Below are positions 34,571-42,761 of a stretch of 64,000 nt of DNA, in pieces (the stretch's first letter is position 1; every line of letters begins with the position of its first letter). Source of the stretch: Streptomyces sp. NRRL S-244 (GTDB lineage Bacteria; Actinomycetota; Actinomycetes; Streptomycetales; Streptomycetaceae); contig NZ_JOCX01000001.1 in NCBI RefSeq assembly GCF_000717915.1, positions 124,001-188,000 on the forward strand, written 5' to 3'. The notes beneath the pieces were generated by a model. It was not told the DNA's origin. It saw nothing but the letters and a program-made list of their open reading frames with translations, and made no database searches. The position numbers and the translations under genes were made by a program.

Positions 34571-35408
34571 GGCTGCGGGCCGTCCAGAGTTCCGGGAACA
34601 CGTTCTTCGTGGCGCGCTTTTCGAGCCAGGTCACGCCGGCCGAGCCGCCCGTGCCGGTCTTGGCGCCCATGGCCCGGCGGGTGGCGACCAGGTGGTCGTT
34701 GCGCCAGCGCCAGACGAGCTCCGCGACGTCCGTGAGGACCTCGCCGAGGCGGTGGAGGTCGAGCTCCGCGTCAGGGTCCGCGTACAGGGAGGTCCAGACG
34801 GCCTCGACCTCGGACGAGGGCTCGTACCGCCGGGAGAGGTCGCGCTCCAGGACCTCCTGCGGGACCGGCAGGCCGCGGCGGGCCAGCAGGCGCAGGACCT
34901 CGTCGTACAGGCTGGGCTCCTGGAGCGCCTTCTCCAGCTCCGCGTGGACGCGCGGGGCGCCGCGGTGCGGGACGAGCATCGAGGCCGACTTCTCGCCGAG
35001 CAGGAACTCCATGCGGCGGTACATCGCCGACTGGAAGCCCGAGCCCTCGCCGAGGGCGGCGCGGTAGGCGTTGAACTGGCCCGGGGTGAGCTGGGCGAGC
35101 GGGCGCCAGGAGGCGTTGAGGGCCTCCAGCTCGCGGAGGGATCGTTTCAGCGCATCCATCGCGACGGGGATGCGGTCCTCGCGGAGGGCCTTCGCGGCCG
35201 TCTCCCATTCGTGGACGATGACCGTGAACCACAGCTCCATGACCTGGGTCGTCACCAGGAAGACCATCTCGCCCGGGTCGTCAGAGCGGAGGTGCTGGAG
35301 GTGGGTGAGGACGTCCGCCTGGACGTAGTCCTCGTACGGGGTCGTGCCGGCGAAGTCGAGGTTCGGGGTGTCCGAACCGGCTCCGGAGGCATCAAGGGTG
35401 TTCGACAT
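34563..35408 (-). CDS. Tryptophan 2,3-dioxygenase
   Basis: Heme dioxygenase of 281 residues that opens the indole ring of tryptophan to N-formylkynurenine. TPYEDYVQADVLTHLQHLRSDDPGEMVFLVTTQVMELWF-like N-terminal blocks are present, the heme-ligand region lies near the C-terminal WRNDHLVATRRAMG, and GTGGSAGVTWLEK matches the conserved substrate loop. ATG 35408 has GAGGAG ahead; an upstream in-frame start would add 28 atypical residues. It is the first gene of the kyn operon, with a Crp-like palindrome and a TATGAT -10 upstream. Confidence 0.95.
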   Translation of the reverse strand: MSNTLDASGAGSDTPNLDFAGTTPYEDYVQADVLTHLQHLRSDDPGEMVFLVTTQVMELWFTVIVHEWETAAKALREDRIPVAMDALKRSLRELEALNASWRPLAQLTPGQFNAYRAALGEGSGFQSAMYRRMEFLLGEKSASMLVPHRGAPRVHAELEKALQEPSLYDEVLRLLARRGLPVPQEVLERDLSRRYEPSSEVEAVWTSLYADPDAELDLHRLGEVLTDVAELVWRWRNDHLVATRRAMGAKTGTGGSAGVTWLEKRATKNVFPELWTARSHV

Positions 35409-35487
35409 CGCTGTCTCCTCGACACGTGCTTCCGGGTAGCGGTCCGCCCCTTCCGATGGGTGAGTGGAGCCCCGGTCCCCTGCTCGC

Positions 35488-35493
35488 ATCATA
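35488..35493 (-). promoter_or_regulatory. -10 element of the kyn operon
   Basis: TATGAT on the minus strand is a near-consensus -10, 80 bp upstream of the tryptophan dioxygenase start. No clear -35 accompanies it, consistent with an activated promoter. Confidence 0.5.
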
Positions 35494-35523
35494 GGACCGG
35501 ATGCCGGGCTCCCTCTATTGGGG

Positions 35524-35539
35524 TGTGACCGGGGTCACA
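35524..35539. promoter_or_regulatory. Crp-type palindrome upstream of kyn operon
   Basis: TGTGA-CCGGGG-TCACA is a perfect 16-bp inverted repeat. It satisfies the Crp consensus (TGTGA-N6-TCACA) and the Streptomyces form GTG-N6-GNCAC. It lies about 50 bp upstream of the predicted transcription start and 116 bp from the dioxygenase start codon. Confidence 0.7.
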
Positions 35540-35563
35540 GGTGTTTTTCGGACACTACGGCAC

Positions 35564-35591
35564 GCCGGGGCCCCGCGCGCGGGGCCCCGGC
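35564..35591. terminator. Terminator after DUF3151 gene
   Basis: An 11-bp perfect stem of G and C (GCCGGGGCCCC with GGGGCCCCGGC) around GCGCGC, 12 bp after the DUF3151 stop codon. Confidence 0.8.
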
Positions 35592-35603
35592 CGTCCGGAT
35601 GCG

Positions 35604-36017
35604 TCAGGCGCCGAGGACGTCCGCGGCCGTCTCGGAGGAGTCGCGCAGGAAGGTCGAGCAGCGCTCGTACTCCTCCTTCTCGTCGATCGCCCCGGCCGCG
35701 CGGGACAGGGCGTACAGGGCGCGCAGGAAACCGCGGTTCGGCTCGTGCTCCCACGGCACCGGGCCGTGGCCCTTCCAGCCGGCGCGGCGCAGGGCGTCGA
35801 GGCCGCGGTGATAGCCCGTACGGGCGTACGCGTACGACTCGACGGTGCGGCCGGCTGCGAACGCCTCGTCGGCGAGGACCGCCCAGGCGAGGGAGGAGGT
35901 CGGGTGCGCGGCGGCCACCTCGACGGCGGGCGTGCCCGCGGCGATGGCCTCGCGGCCCGGCTCGTCGGGGAGGTGGGTGGGGGCGGGGCCCCCGAGCAGG
36001 TTCTGGTGAATGGACAT
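35604..36017 (-). CDS. DUF3151 protein
   Basis: A 137-residue cytoplasmic protein of the DUF3151 family, conserved across actinobacteria downstream of the aldolase gene. Visible blocks are HPTSSLAWAVLADEAF, AYARTGYHRGLDALRRAGWKG and NRGFLRALYALSRAA. Helical, tetratricopeptide-like in feel. Function is unknown. It has terminators on both sides, so it is transcribed alone. Confidence 0.9.
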   Translation of the reverse strand: MSIHQNLLGGPAPTHLPDEPGREAIAAGTPAVEVAAAHPTSSLAWAVLADEAFAAGRTVESYAYARTGYHRGLDALRRAGWKGHGPVPWEHEPNRGFLRALYALSRAAGAIDEKEEYERCSTFLRDSSETAADVLGA

Positions 36018-36052
36018 GCCCCAAGTCTGGGGTATCGGGCTCCTCCTGCGGC

Positions 36053-36096
36053 GAAGGGCCCGGTCCTCCGTCGCGAGACGGTGGACCGGGCCCTTC
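36053..36096. terminator. Terminator after fba
   Basis: A 20-bp stem with one mismatch (GAAGGGCCCGGTCC... with loop GCGA) between fba and DUF3151, both on the minus strand; it ends the fba transcript. Confidence 0.9.
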
Positions 36097-36117
36097 GGTC
36101 GTGCGGTGTGGCGGGTA

Positions 36118-37140
36118 CTACTTCAGCTTGGTGCCCGTCGAGCGCAGGTTCGCGCACGCCTCGGTGACGCGCTTGGCCATGCTCGCCTCGGCGAGCTTGC
36201 CCCAGGTGCGCGGGTCGTAGGTGGACTTCTTGCCGACCTCGCCGTCGACCTTCAGGACACCGTCGTAGTTGCGGAACATGTGGTCCGCGACCGGGCGGGT
36301 GAAGGCGTACTGGGTGTCGGTGTCGAGGTTCATCTTCACGACGCCGTTCTCCAGCGCGGTGGCGATCTCCTGCTCGGAGGAGCCGGAGCCGCCGTGGAAG
36401 ACGAAGTCGAACGGGCTGGTCTTGCCGTACTTCTCGCCGACACCCTGCTGGAGGTCCTTGAGCAGCTCGGGACGCAGGACGACGTTGCCCGGCTTGTAGA
36501 CGCCGTGCACGTTGCCGAAGGAGGCGGCCAGCAGGTAGCGGCCCTTCTCGCCCAGACCCAGGGCCTCGGCGGTGCGGATCGCGTCGTCGACGGTGGTGTA
36601 CAGCTCGTCGTTGATCTCGTGGGTGACGCCGTCCTCCTCGCCACCGGTCGGGGTGATCTCGACCTCAAGGATGATCTTCGCGGCGGCGGCCTTGGCGAGC
36701 AGCTCCTGGCCGATGGCCAGGTTGTCGGCCAGGGTCTCGGCGGAGCCGTCCCACATGTGCGACTGGAAGAGCGGGTTCAGACCACGGGCCACACGCTCGG
36801 CGGACACCTCGAGGAGCGGGCGGACGTAGCCGTCCAGCTTGTCCTTGGGGCAGTGGTCCGTGTGCAGCGCGACGGTGACGTCGTACTTCGCGGCAACGAT
36901 GTGCGCGAACTCGGCCAGGGCGACCGCGCCCGTGACCATGTCCTTCTTGTACTGGCCACCCAGGAACTCCGCACCACCGGTGGAGATCTGGATGATGCCG
37001 TCGCTCTCGGCCTCCGCGAAGCCGCGCAGTGCAGCGTGCAGGGTCTGGGTCGAGGTCACGTTGATCGCCGGGTAGGCAAACTTGCCTGCCTTCGCCCGGT
37101 CGAGCATCTCGTTGTAGACCTCGGGGGTTGCGATGGGCAT
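36118..37140 (-). CDS. fba: Class II fructose-bisphosphate aldolase
   Basis: Zinc-dependent aldolase of 340 residues linking glyceraldehyde-3-phosphate and dihydroxyacetone phosphate with fructose 1,6-bisphosphate. Metal ligands are seen in ALHTDHCPKDK, LEVEITPTGGEEDG, FGNVHGVYKPG and VFHGGSGS, and the NLDTDTQYAFTRP loop is the class II signature. ATG 37140 has AAGGAG 9 bp ahead. It is monocistronic with a long upstream region that contains a parS site. Confidence 0.98.
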   Translation of the reverse strand: MPIATPEVYNEMLDRAKAGKFAYPAINVTSTQTLHAALRGFAEAESDGIIQISTGGAEFLGGQYKKDMVTGAVALAEFAHIVAAKYDVTVALHTDHCPKDKLDGYVRPLLEVSAERVARGLNPLFQSHMWDGSAETLADNLAIGQELLAKAAAAKIILEVEITPTGGEEDGVTHEINDELYTTVDDAIRTAEALGLGEKGRYLLAASFGNVHGVYKPGNVVLRPELLKDLQQGVGEKYGKTSPFDFVFHGGSGSSEQEIATALENGVVKMNLDTDTQYAFTRPVADHMFRNYDGVLKVDGEVGKKSTYDPRTWGKLAEASMAKRVTEACANLRSTGTKLK

Positions 37141-37259
37141 CTGTCCGCTCCTTGGATGTGCGGGGAGTGTGCGATTGCTGGCCCTGACCTGGGGGCGACG
37201 TAACCGTCGCGCTCATCTTTCCAGACTCCGCGCGACACTCCACCCGTGCCGGGTGGACC

Positions 37260-37273
37260 GTTTCACGTGAAAC
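37260..37273. promoter_or_regulatory. parS centromere site
   Basis: GTTTCACGTGAAAC is the perfect 14-bp palindrome bound by ParB; with flanks it matches the 16-bp consensus at 15 positions. Streptomyces chromosomes carry about two dozen such sites clustered around oriC. It lies in the non-coding gap upstream of fba, 287 bp long, which otherwise holds only the fba promoter region. Confidence 0.93.
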
Positions 37274-37427
37274 ATTCCGCCCGGCCGGGAAAGAGCAGGT
37301 CAGGACCTGTGCCCGGAGCCCCGGGGACCTAAGTCACCAGTTCTCCGGGGGCCAGCATGCGAGACCGAACAAGATCAAATGCGATCGGGCGGGATCGGCC
37401 CGGGCGCGGGGTCGGCCCGGATCGGGA

Positions 37428-37967
37428 TCAGCCCAGGTCGAGATCGGCGAGCCGGTAGCCGGTGAGGTACGGCAGACCCGCCTCGGCGATGGCGTCCGCG
37501 GCACCGCGGTCCACGATCGTGGCGACGGCGACGACCTCGCCGCCGGCCTCGCGGACGGCCTCGACGGCGGTCAGCGGGGACCCGCCGGTGGTGGAGGTGT
37601 CCTCGACGACCAGGCAGCGCTTGCCCTTCACGTCGGTGCCCTCGATACGGCGCTGCATGCCGTGCGCCTTCTGCGCCTTGCGGACGACGAACGCGTCGAG
37701 GCGTCCGCCGCGCGCGGCGGAGGCGTGCAGCATCGAGGTCGCGACCGGGTCGGCGCCCAGGGTCAGACCGCCGACGCAGTCGAAGTCCAGGTCGGCGGTG
37801 AGGTCGAGCATGACCTGGCCGACCATCGGGGCCGCCTCGCCGTCCAGGGTGATCCGGCGGAGGTCGATGTAGTAGTCGGCCTCCTTGCCGGAGGAGAGGA
37901 TCACCTTGCCGTGCACGACGGCCTTGTCCTTGATCTGCTGCAGAAGCGCATCGCGTACGTCAGTCAT
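37428..37967 (-). CDS. pyrE: Orotate phosphoribosyltransferase
   Basis: Transfers phosphoribose from PRPP to orotate, making OMP for pyrimidine synthesis. The 179-residue protein has the PRPP loop CLVVEDTSTTGGSPL and the LSSGKEADYYIDLRR N-terminal segment of OPRTases. ATG 37967 is chosen by family length; translation is open far upstream in the same frame. The epimerase gene lies 29 bp upstream on the same strand and may be co-transcribed. Confidence 0.95.
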   Translation of the reverse strand: MTDVRDALLQQIKDKAVVHGKVILSSGKEADYYIDLRRITLDGEAAPMVGQVMLDLTADLDFDCVGGLTLGADPVATSMLHASAARGGRLDAFVVRKAQKAHGMQRRIEGTDVKGKRCLVVEDTSTTGGSPLTAVEAVREAGGEVVAVATIVDRGAADAIAEAGLPYLTGYRLADLDLG

Positions 37968-37996
37968 GACCCCGAGCTTAAAGGCGTGCGGGCGTG

Positions 37997-38782
37997 CTAA
38001 CCGAGCCGCCGCCAGGTCCAGGTCGTGGAGATCTCCAGCGGGTCGACCGGCGTGACCAGGCGCGGGAGGCTGTTCAGGCCGTTCGGCGGACCGGACTGGG
38101 GCTCCACGCAGACGGCTTCGGGGTCCTCGTCGTAGACGACCACCCACTCCTCGCGGCTGCGGACCTTCAGCTCCAGCACGCCGGGCCAGGTGAGGGTGAC
38201 GTCCACGCCGTTCGGCATCCCGAAGCAGTCGTCCCAAGGGCCGGGCTTGGGAGCCACACGGTGCCCGGTGGGAATGTGGTCGGCGTCCCGCTCCTCCTGC
38301 CACCCGGCCTCGAAGCCGAGCCGCGCGTCCTCGCCGGTGCCGAGGTTGCGGCGGAACCAGGGGTGCCAGCCGGCCTGGGCCGGGAAGGAGTCGCCGTACG
38401 TCTCGACGCCCAAGGAGAGCGTCAGGCTCTCGGCGGTCAGCTCGACGCTCTGGGTGACCCGGCCGGGCCAGGGCCACGGGTCGGCGAGGTCGTAGACGAA
38501 CGCCGCGTCGGTGTCGCCGTGGCGGACCTTGCGCCAGGGGTGGTCGCGGCCGAAGCCGTGGATGGCGTGCGGGGGGTGGTTGAGCGGGAGCTCGTAGAGG
38601 ACTCCGCCGTCCCGGAACCGCCCGTTCGCGGTCCGCCCGCACCACGGCACCATGGGGAACGCCCCGAAGTGCGCCCCTTGGCGCAGCAGCTCCGTGCCGT
38701 CGATGCGCAGGCTGCTGATCCGGCAGCCGTTCTCCTGGTCGACGGTCACCTCGGCGCCGCCCGCGCTCAGTTGCGTACTCAT
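37997..38782 (-). CDS. Aldose 1-epimerase family protein
   Basis: Galactose-mutarotase-like enzyme of 261 residues. Conserved catalytic His is in HPPHAIHGFGRDHPW and the general base Glu in AVCVEPQSGPPNG; QAGWHPWFRRNL supplies another conserved His. It is upstream of pyrE with a 29-bp gap and follows the SRPBCC gene on the same strand. The true sugar substrate is unknown. Confidence 0.92.
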   Translation of the reverse strand: MSTQLSAGGAEVTVDQENGCRISSLRIDGTELLRQGAHFGAFPMVPWCGRTANGRFRDGGVLYELPLNHPPHAIHGFGRDHPWRKVRHGDTDAAFVYDLADPWPWPGRVTQSVELTAESLTLSLGVETYGDSFPAQAGWHPWFRRNLGTGEDARLGFEAGWQEERDADHIPTGHRVAPKPGPWDDCFGMPNGVDVTLTWPGVLELKVRSREEWVVVYDEDPEAVCVEPQSGPPNGLNSLPRLVTPVDPLEISTTWTWRRLG

Positions 38783-38811
38783 GCGGCCGACTCTAGGGGT
38801 TGTCGGACGGG

Positions 38812-39705
38812 TCAGCGGCGGCGGCGCAGAGCTCGGCCGACGACGACCGCCGAGGCCAGCGCCAGGGCGGCGGCCGGGGCGATCCAGCGCAGGCTGGCGC
38901 CGGCTCCCGAGGCCGCGGGGGCCGGGACCGGGGCGTAGCGGCCGCGCGGCGGCGCGTGGTCCACTTCCTCGGCGCTGCGGCCGATCATGGTGCGGCGGGC
39001 GTGGGCGGCCTCGGCGGGGGGCTGCGCGGCGGCGGCGAACTCGTCGACGTCCCCGATGTCGCCGATGTCCCCGATCCGGTCGAGCTCCGGGAGGCCCTCG
39101 AAGTCGCCGTCCATGAAGGGGTCCAGGGACGGGGGCGGCACCTCGGTGTCGAAGACGGAGGCCGTGACCTCGTCGGTGACGCCGCCGTCTTCCCCGTCTT
39201 CCCCGTCCGCGCCCCGCTCGGCCTCCTCGGCCTCCTCCGCCTCGGCGATGACGTCGGTCACCGGCTCCCCCGCTCCGGCCGCCAGCGCCGCGAGCTGCTC
39301 GGCGGCCCGGTCCAGGAGCCGGCGTACGGCGGTGGCGGTGGCCTCCGGCGGGAAGGCGGCGGCCCGCCCGTCCGCGGTGCCCTCGGCGGTGAACTCCAGC
39401 CGGGTCCCGTCCTCGGCCGGGGTCAGCAGCAGCGCGAGCGCCAGCTTGACGGTGCCGCTGCCCCGGATCTCGGTGCCCTCGCCGGCCACGGTGAAGCGGT
39501 CCGGATCCCCTTCGGTGACGGTCAGGGCCCCGCGGTAGGTGACGGTGCTGCCACCGACCCGCAGTTTGAGGCGGCCCGACACGGGCCCGGACGCCGCGTC
39601 GGCGTCCTGCTGGAGCCCGGGAACGCAGCGGGCCACCCGGGCGGGGTCGCGCAGCACGGCGCGGAGGTCGTCTGCCGGTACCGGAACGAACACCTGATGC
39701 TCCAT
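38812..39705 (-). CDS. SRPBCC (CoxG-like) protein with C-terminal anchor
   Basis: A 297-residue protein. Residues 1-145 form a START/Bet v1-like SRPBCC domain (MEHQVFVPVPADDLRAVL, GTRLEFTAEG), like CoxG proteins; then an acidic linker (EAEEAEEAERGADGEDGED, and the repeat GDIGDIGDV) and a single C-terminal hydrophobic helix followed by RRRR, giving a tail-anchored protein. ATG 39705 is preferred since homology begins there. Lipid or membrane-complex delivery is a guess from the fold. Confidence 0.82.
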   Translation of the reverse strand: MEHQVFVPVPADDLRAVLRDPARVARCVPGLQQDADAASGPVSGRLKLRVGGSTVTYRGALTVTEGDPDRFTVAGEGTEIRGSGTVKLALALLLTPAEDGTRLEFTAEGTADGRAAAFPPEATATAVRRLLDRAAEQLAALAAGAGEPVTDVIAEAEEAEEAERGADGEDGEDGGVTDEVTASVFDTEVPPPSLDPFMDGDFEGLPELDRIGDIGDIGDVDEFAAAAQPPAEAAHARRTMIGRSAEEVDHAPPRGRYAPVPAPAASGAGASLRWIAPAAALALASAVVVGRALRRRR

Positions 39706-39760
39706 GTGGTCGAGCCTACCGAGGGGAGACCTTCCCGTACCCGGTCCGGCACACACGAAT

Positions 39761-39828
39761 GGCCGGTGCTTCCGAATTGCCGGTACTTCCGAACGGCCGG
39801 TGCTTACGAATAGCCGGTGCTTACGAAT
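39761..39828. repeat. Four 17-bp tandem repeats
   Basis: Units at 39761, 39778, 39795 and 39812 share the pattern NGCCGGTNCTTNCGAAY. They fill the gap upstream of the SRPBCC gene and run into the last codons and stop of the aminopropyltransferase gene (stop 39821-39823). Confidence 0.9.
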
Positions 39829-41461
39829 ACCTCGGGTGCGGCAGCGTCGACGGCGGCAGGCCCGCCACCCGCGTCCGCTCGGCGTCGCGCGAGGCGTCCC
39901 GCAGGGACTGCGTGGACAGGGAGCGCGGCCACGGCGTGTTCCGGTCCACCCGCAGCTCGGGGACCCGCTCCCGGCCGGCCAGTACGAAGCCCCAGTCCTG
40001 CGGCGGCGCGTCCGACGTGCCGGGGCTGCGGTCGGGGCCGGCGGCGAAGCCCGAGAGCCGGCCGCCTGCGCTGTAGGGCGCGGTGAGCAGGCCGGCCGCG
40101 CGCAGGGTGGCCTCGACCGTCCAGTACGTGCGCGGGCGGCTGGCCAGCGGTCCCGCGTGCACGGCGAGCCGCCCGCCGGGGCGCAGGGCCCGCGCGGCGA
40201 GCCCGTAGAACTCCTGCGAGTACAGCTTGGTGCTCGGGGTGATGCCCGGGTCGGGGAGGTCGGAGACGATGACGTCGAACCGGTCCCGGGCGGCGGGCCC
40301 GCGCAGCCAGTGGAACGCGTCCTGCGTGACGACCCCGAGGCGCGGGTCCTCGTACGCCCGGCCGTTGAGCGCGGACAGCATCGGGTCGGTGCGGGCGAGC
40401 CGGACCACGCCGGGGTCGAGCTCGACGACGGTCACGGAGGCGACGTCCCGGTAGCGCAGCACCTCGCGGGCGGCGAGCCCGTCGCCGCCGCCGAGCACCA
40501 GGACCCGGGCGTGCGGGCCGGTCATCGCGGGGTGCACGAGGGCCTCGTGATAGCGGTACTCGTCGTAGCCGCTGACCCGCAGCCGGCCGTCGAGGAACAG
40601 GTCGAGGGAGCGCGGGGAGCCGGTGGCGGGGCCGGTCAGGACGAGCTCCTGGACGCCGGTCTGCCGCGCGACCCGGACCTCGGCGCCGTAGACGGCGCGG
40701 CGGGCGACCCGCTCGAAATCGTCGGCGAGGACGGTCGCGCAGGCGAGGACGGCGAGCACGGTGAGGTGCGCGGCGATCAGCAGCCAGCGGGAGCGGCGGC
40801 TCAGGTCGCGGCGGAACAGCCACAGGACGAGGCCCGCGCCGACGACCGCGTTGACGGTGCCGGTCAGCATGGCGCCGGTCAGCTGGCCGAGCAGCGGCAG
40901 CAGCAGGAAGGGAAAGGCCAGCCCGCCGACGAGGGCGCCCACGTAGTCGGCGGCGAACAGGTCGGCGACGGCGCCGCCCGCGTCCTGTCTGCGGATGCGC
41001 TGGATGAGGACCATCAGCAGCGGGATCTCGGCGCCGATGAGCACGCCGATCGCGAAGGAGAAGGCCACGAGCGCGGGCCGCGATTCGCCGAGCCAGGCGA
41101 AGCTCGCGTACAGCGACATCGCGGAGAGCCCGCCGAGCAGCGCGAGGCCCGCCTCGATGGCGGCGAATCCGAAGGCGGGCCGGCTGCGCAGCCGTTTGGC
41201 CAGCAGGGAGCCGACGCCCATCGCGAAGACCATGACGGACAGGACGACGGACGCCTGGGTGACGGAGTCGCCGATGAGGTAGGAGCCGAGGGCGAGCAGC
41301 TCCAGCTCGTACACCAGGCCGCAGGCGGCGCAGACGAACACGGTGGCCAGGACGAGGAGTCGGCCGGTCCGGGGCCGTACGGGCAGGGCGGCCGGGAGGG
41401 TCGCCACGCCCCGCGGCTCCGGAGCCGGGAGCACCCGGCGCGGGACGGAACGGTCGATCAT
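39821..41461 (-). CDS. Membrane-fused polyamine aminopropyltransferase
   Basis: Spermidine-synthase-like protein of 546 residues. The first 240 residues hold about seven hydrophobic helices; the C-terminal half is a Rossmann methyltransferase-like aminopropyltransferase with [28 protein letters not shown] and the [15 protein letters not shown] active-site region. Membrane-fused versions are common in actinomycetes and their product is uncertain. It precedes the SRPBCC gene on the same strand across the 17-bp repeats. Confidence 0.9.
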   Translation of the reverse strand: MIDRSVPRRVLPAPEPRGVATLPAALPVRPRTGRLLVLATVFVCAACGLVYELELLALGSYLIGDSVTQASVVLSVMVFAMGVGSLLAKRLRSRPAFGFAAIEAGLALLGGLSAMSLYASFAWLGESRPALVAFSFAIGVLIGAEIPLLMVLIQRIRRQDAGGAVADLFAADYVGALVGGLAFPFLLLPLLGQLTGAMLTGTVNAVVGAGLVLWLFRRDLSRRSRWLLIAAHLTVLAVLACATVLADDFERVARRAVYGAEVRVARQTGVQELVLTGPATGSPRSLDLFLDGRLRVSGYDEYRYHEALVHPAMTGPHARVLVLGGGDGLAAREVLRYRDVASVTVVELDPGVVRLARTDPMLSALNGRAYEDPRLGVVTQDAFHWLRGPAARDRFDVIVSDLPDPGITPSTKLYSQEFYGLAARALRPGGRLAVHAGPLASRPRTYWTVEATLRAAGLLTAPYSAGGRLSGFAAGPDRSPGTSDAPPQDWGFVLAGRERVPELRVDRNTPWPRSLSTQSLRDASRDAERTRVAGLPPSTLPHPRYS

Positions 41462-41498
41462 GAAGCGAACGGTACGTCACCGCCCACTCACATCCCGT

Positions 41499-41512
41499 CA
41501 CCCACATGGGTG
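41499..41512. promoter_or_regulatory. Small palindrome upstream of aminopropyltransferase
   Basis: CACCCA-CA-TGGGTG is a perfect inverted repeat 38 bp upstream of the start codon at 41461. A binding site is possible; nothing identifies the protein. Confidence 0.4.
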
Positions 41513-41600
41513 CAAGTGGCTTACTGTTCCAGCCGGTTGGCGTAACCGTGTGGGGAGGCTCGCGGCGCCCGCGCCCCGGAAGGCCCAGCCCAGTCCCGCG

Positions 41601-42143
41601 CTACCGTGCGGCGGACTCCAGGGCTCCGGTCGGTGCACCCGTGCGCGCGCCGACCCTCGTACGAGTGGCCACCAACTGGCCTTCCTGCGGGTACGCGTGC
41701 CAGGTCCGCCAGCGCACCTGGCCCTCGTGGTGCTGCGCGAGCATGGCGGTGAAGGCGTACGGGCTGCCGGGAAAGGTTCCGGCCAATCCGTTCGGGTGAT
41801 CCGCGACCAGCGCGAGCAGCTCCTGCGCCCGCCCCGCGAACGAGCCCTGCGACAGGGTCTCGACCCGCGCGGCGAACTCGTAGTCCCAGTCGCCCATCCG
41901 CTTGGCCACGCCGAGCGGCAGCGGCGTACGGCTGCCGGGCATACAGGCGACCGTCTCCGAACAGAGCACCCCGCCCTCCTCCAGGAGCACCTGGTGCGAG
42001 GCGCCGAGGAGGCGCAACTCCAGCTTCGCGCCCGCCAGTTCGAGGTTCAGTACGGCCAGGGCGGGCAGCCGGTCCCGACCCAGGGCCCAGGCGAGATCGG
42101 CGGCACGCGTGTCGGTGTAGGTGGTCTGGAGGGTCGTGAGCAT
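41601..42143 (-). CDS. DUF2617 protein
   Basis: Cytoplasmic protein of 180 residues in the DUF2617 family. Recognisable blocks are ARAADLAWALGRDRLPAL-like N-terminus, GASHQVLLEEGG and DWDYEFAARVETL. Function is unknown. ATG 42143 is chosen because family length fits; a short in-frame extension upstream lacks a ribosome site. It follows the small Cys-rich gene on the same strand after 257 bp. Confidence 0.85.
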   Translation of the reverse strand: MLTTLQTTYTDTRAADLAWALGRDRLPALAVLNLELAGAKLELRLLGASHQVLLEEGGVLCSETVACMPGSRTPLPLGVAKRMGDWDYEFAARVETLSQGSFAGRAQELLALVADHPNGLAGTFPGSPYAFTAMLAQHHEGQVRWRTWHAYPQEGQLVATRTRVGARTGAPTGALESAAR

Positions 42144-42400
42144 GAGTCGGCTCCGCAAACGCGCGAGGGAGATGGGCCGGGGCCCGCCAGCGGTAGTCAA
42201 CGGGTGGGGGGACACCGGCACGGGTCCACAGGAAGTCCAGGGAGGTCCGAGGACTGGTCTACTCAACCGAGGGAATCATGAAAGGCACGGCACTCACAGC
42301 GTTTTTACCCAACTTGATTGGGTTTACATCCCCCAGGGGGCTACACAGTTCACGTGTTCAACCACACGCGTCCCACGCATGTGGCGCCAGCCGCCCCGGG
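42144..42400. other. AT-richer intergenic region
   Basis: A 257-bp gap with an unusual T-run and the inverted repeat ACCCAA-CTTGA-TTGGGT (42307-42323). It should hold the DUF2617 promoter and the end of the Cys-rich gene transcript. No gene is supported here. Confidence 0.5.
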
Positions 42401-42655
42401 TCAGCTGGAACCGCAGCCTCCACCGCCGCAGGAGGACGACGATCCGCCGCAGGACGAGGAGGAACCGCAGGAGGAACCGCTCGAACACCCGCCGGAGGAG
42501 CCGCCCCCGCCCGCCCACCACGAGGAGCCCGAACCGGAGCCCGAACCGGAGCCGGAGCCGGAATCGGCACCCGTCCAGGCACGGGCCACCTTCCTGACCA
42601 GAGCCACGAAGCACACGACGACCAGCGCGGCAAGCACCCAACCGAAAACAGACAT
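42401..42655 (-). CDS. Small membrane protein with Ser/Gly/Cys-rich tail
   Basis: An 84-residue protein. An N-terminal hydrophobic helix (FGWVLAALVVVCFVALV) with positive residues after it is followed by a tail of almost only Ser, Gly and Cys, with Cys at five spaced positions and a Trp pair (SSWWAGGG). Probably membrane-anchored with the tail exposed. I do not know a family; similar small proteins occur in Streptomyces genomes. Codon repetition (GGCTCCGG units) shows the tail grew by repeat expansion. Confidence 0.7.
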   Translation of the reverse strand: MSVFGWVLAALVVVCFVALVRKVARAWTGADSGSGSGSGSGSGSSWWAGGGGSSGGCSSGSSCGSSSSCGGSSSSCGGGGCGSS

Positions 42656-42761
42656 GAGCTCAACCCCCGTTCATCGCCCGGTCCCCCGGGTGTGAAAGGG
42701 AGATGCCCGCAGGCCACCCGGGCCAAAGCACACTTGAGCAACTCCAGAGGTTCCCCCCAGG

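Noticed and set aside
37428..38645. Long N-terminal extension of PyrE
   Set aside because: The open frame extends 226 codons upstream across the epimerase gene, but OPRT similarity and length begin at ATG 37967.
42250..42266. DasR-like half-site ACTGGTCTA
   Set aside because: Only the left half matches; the right half shows almost no agreement with the palindrome, so chance is likely.
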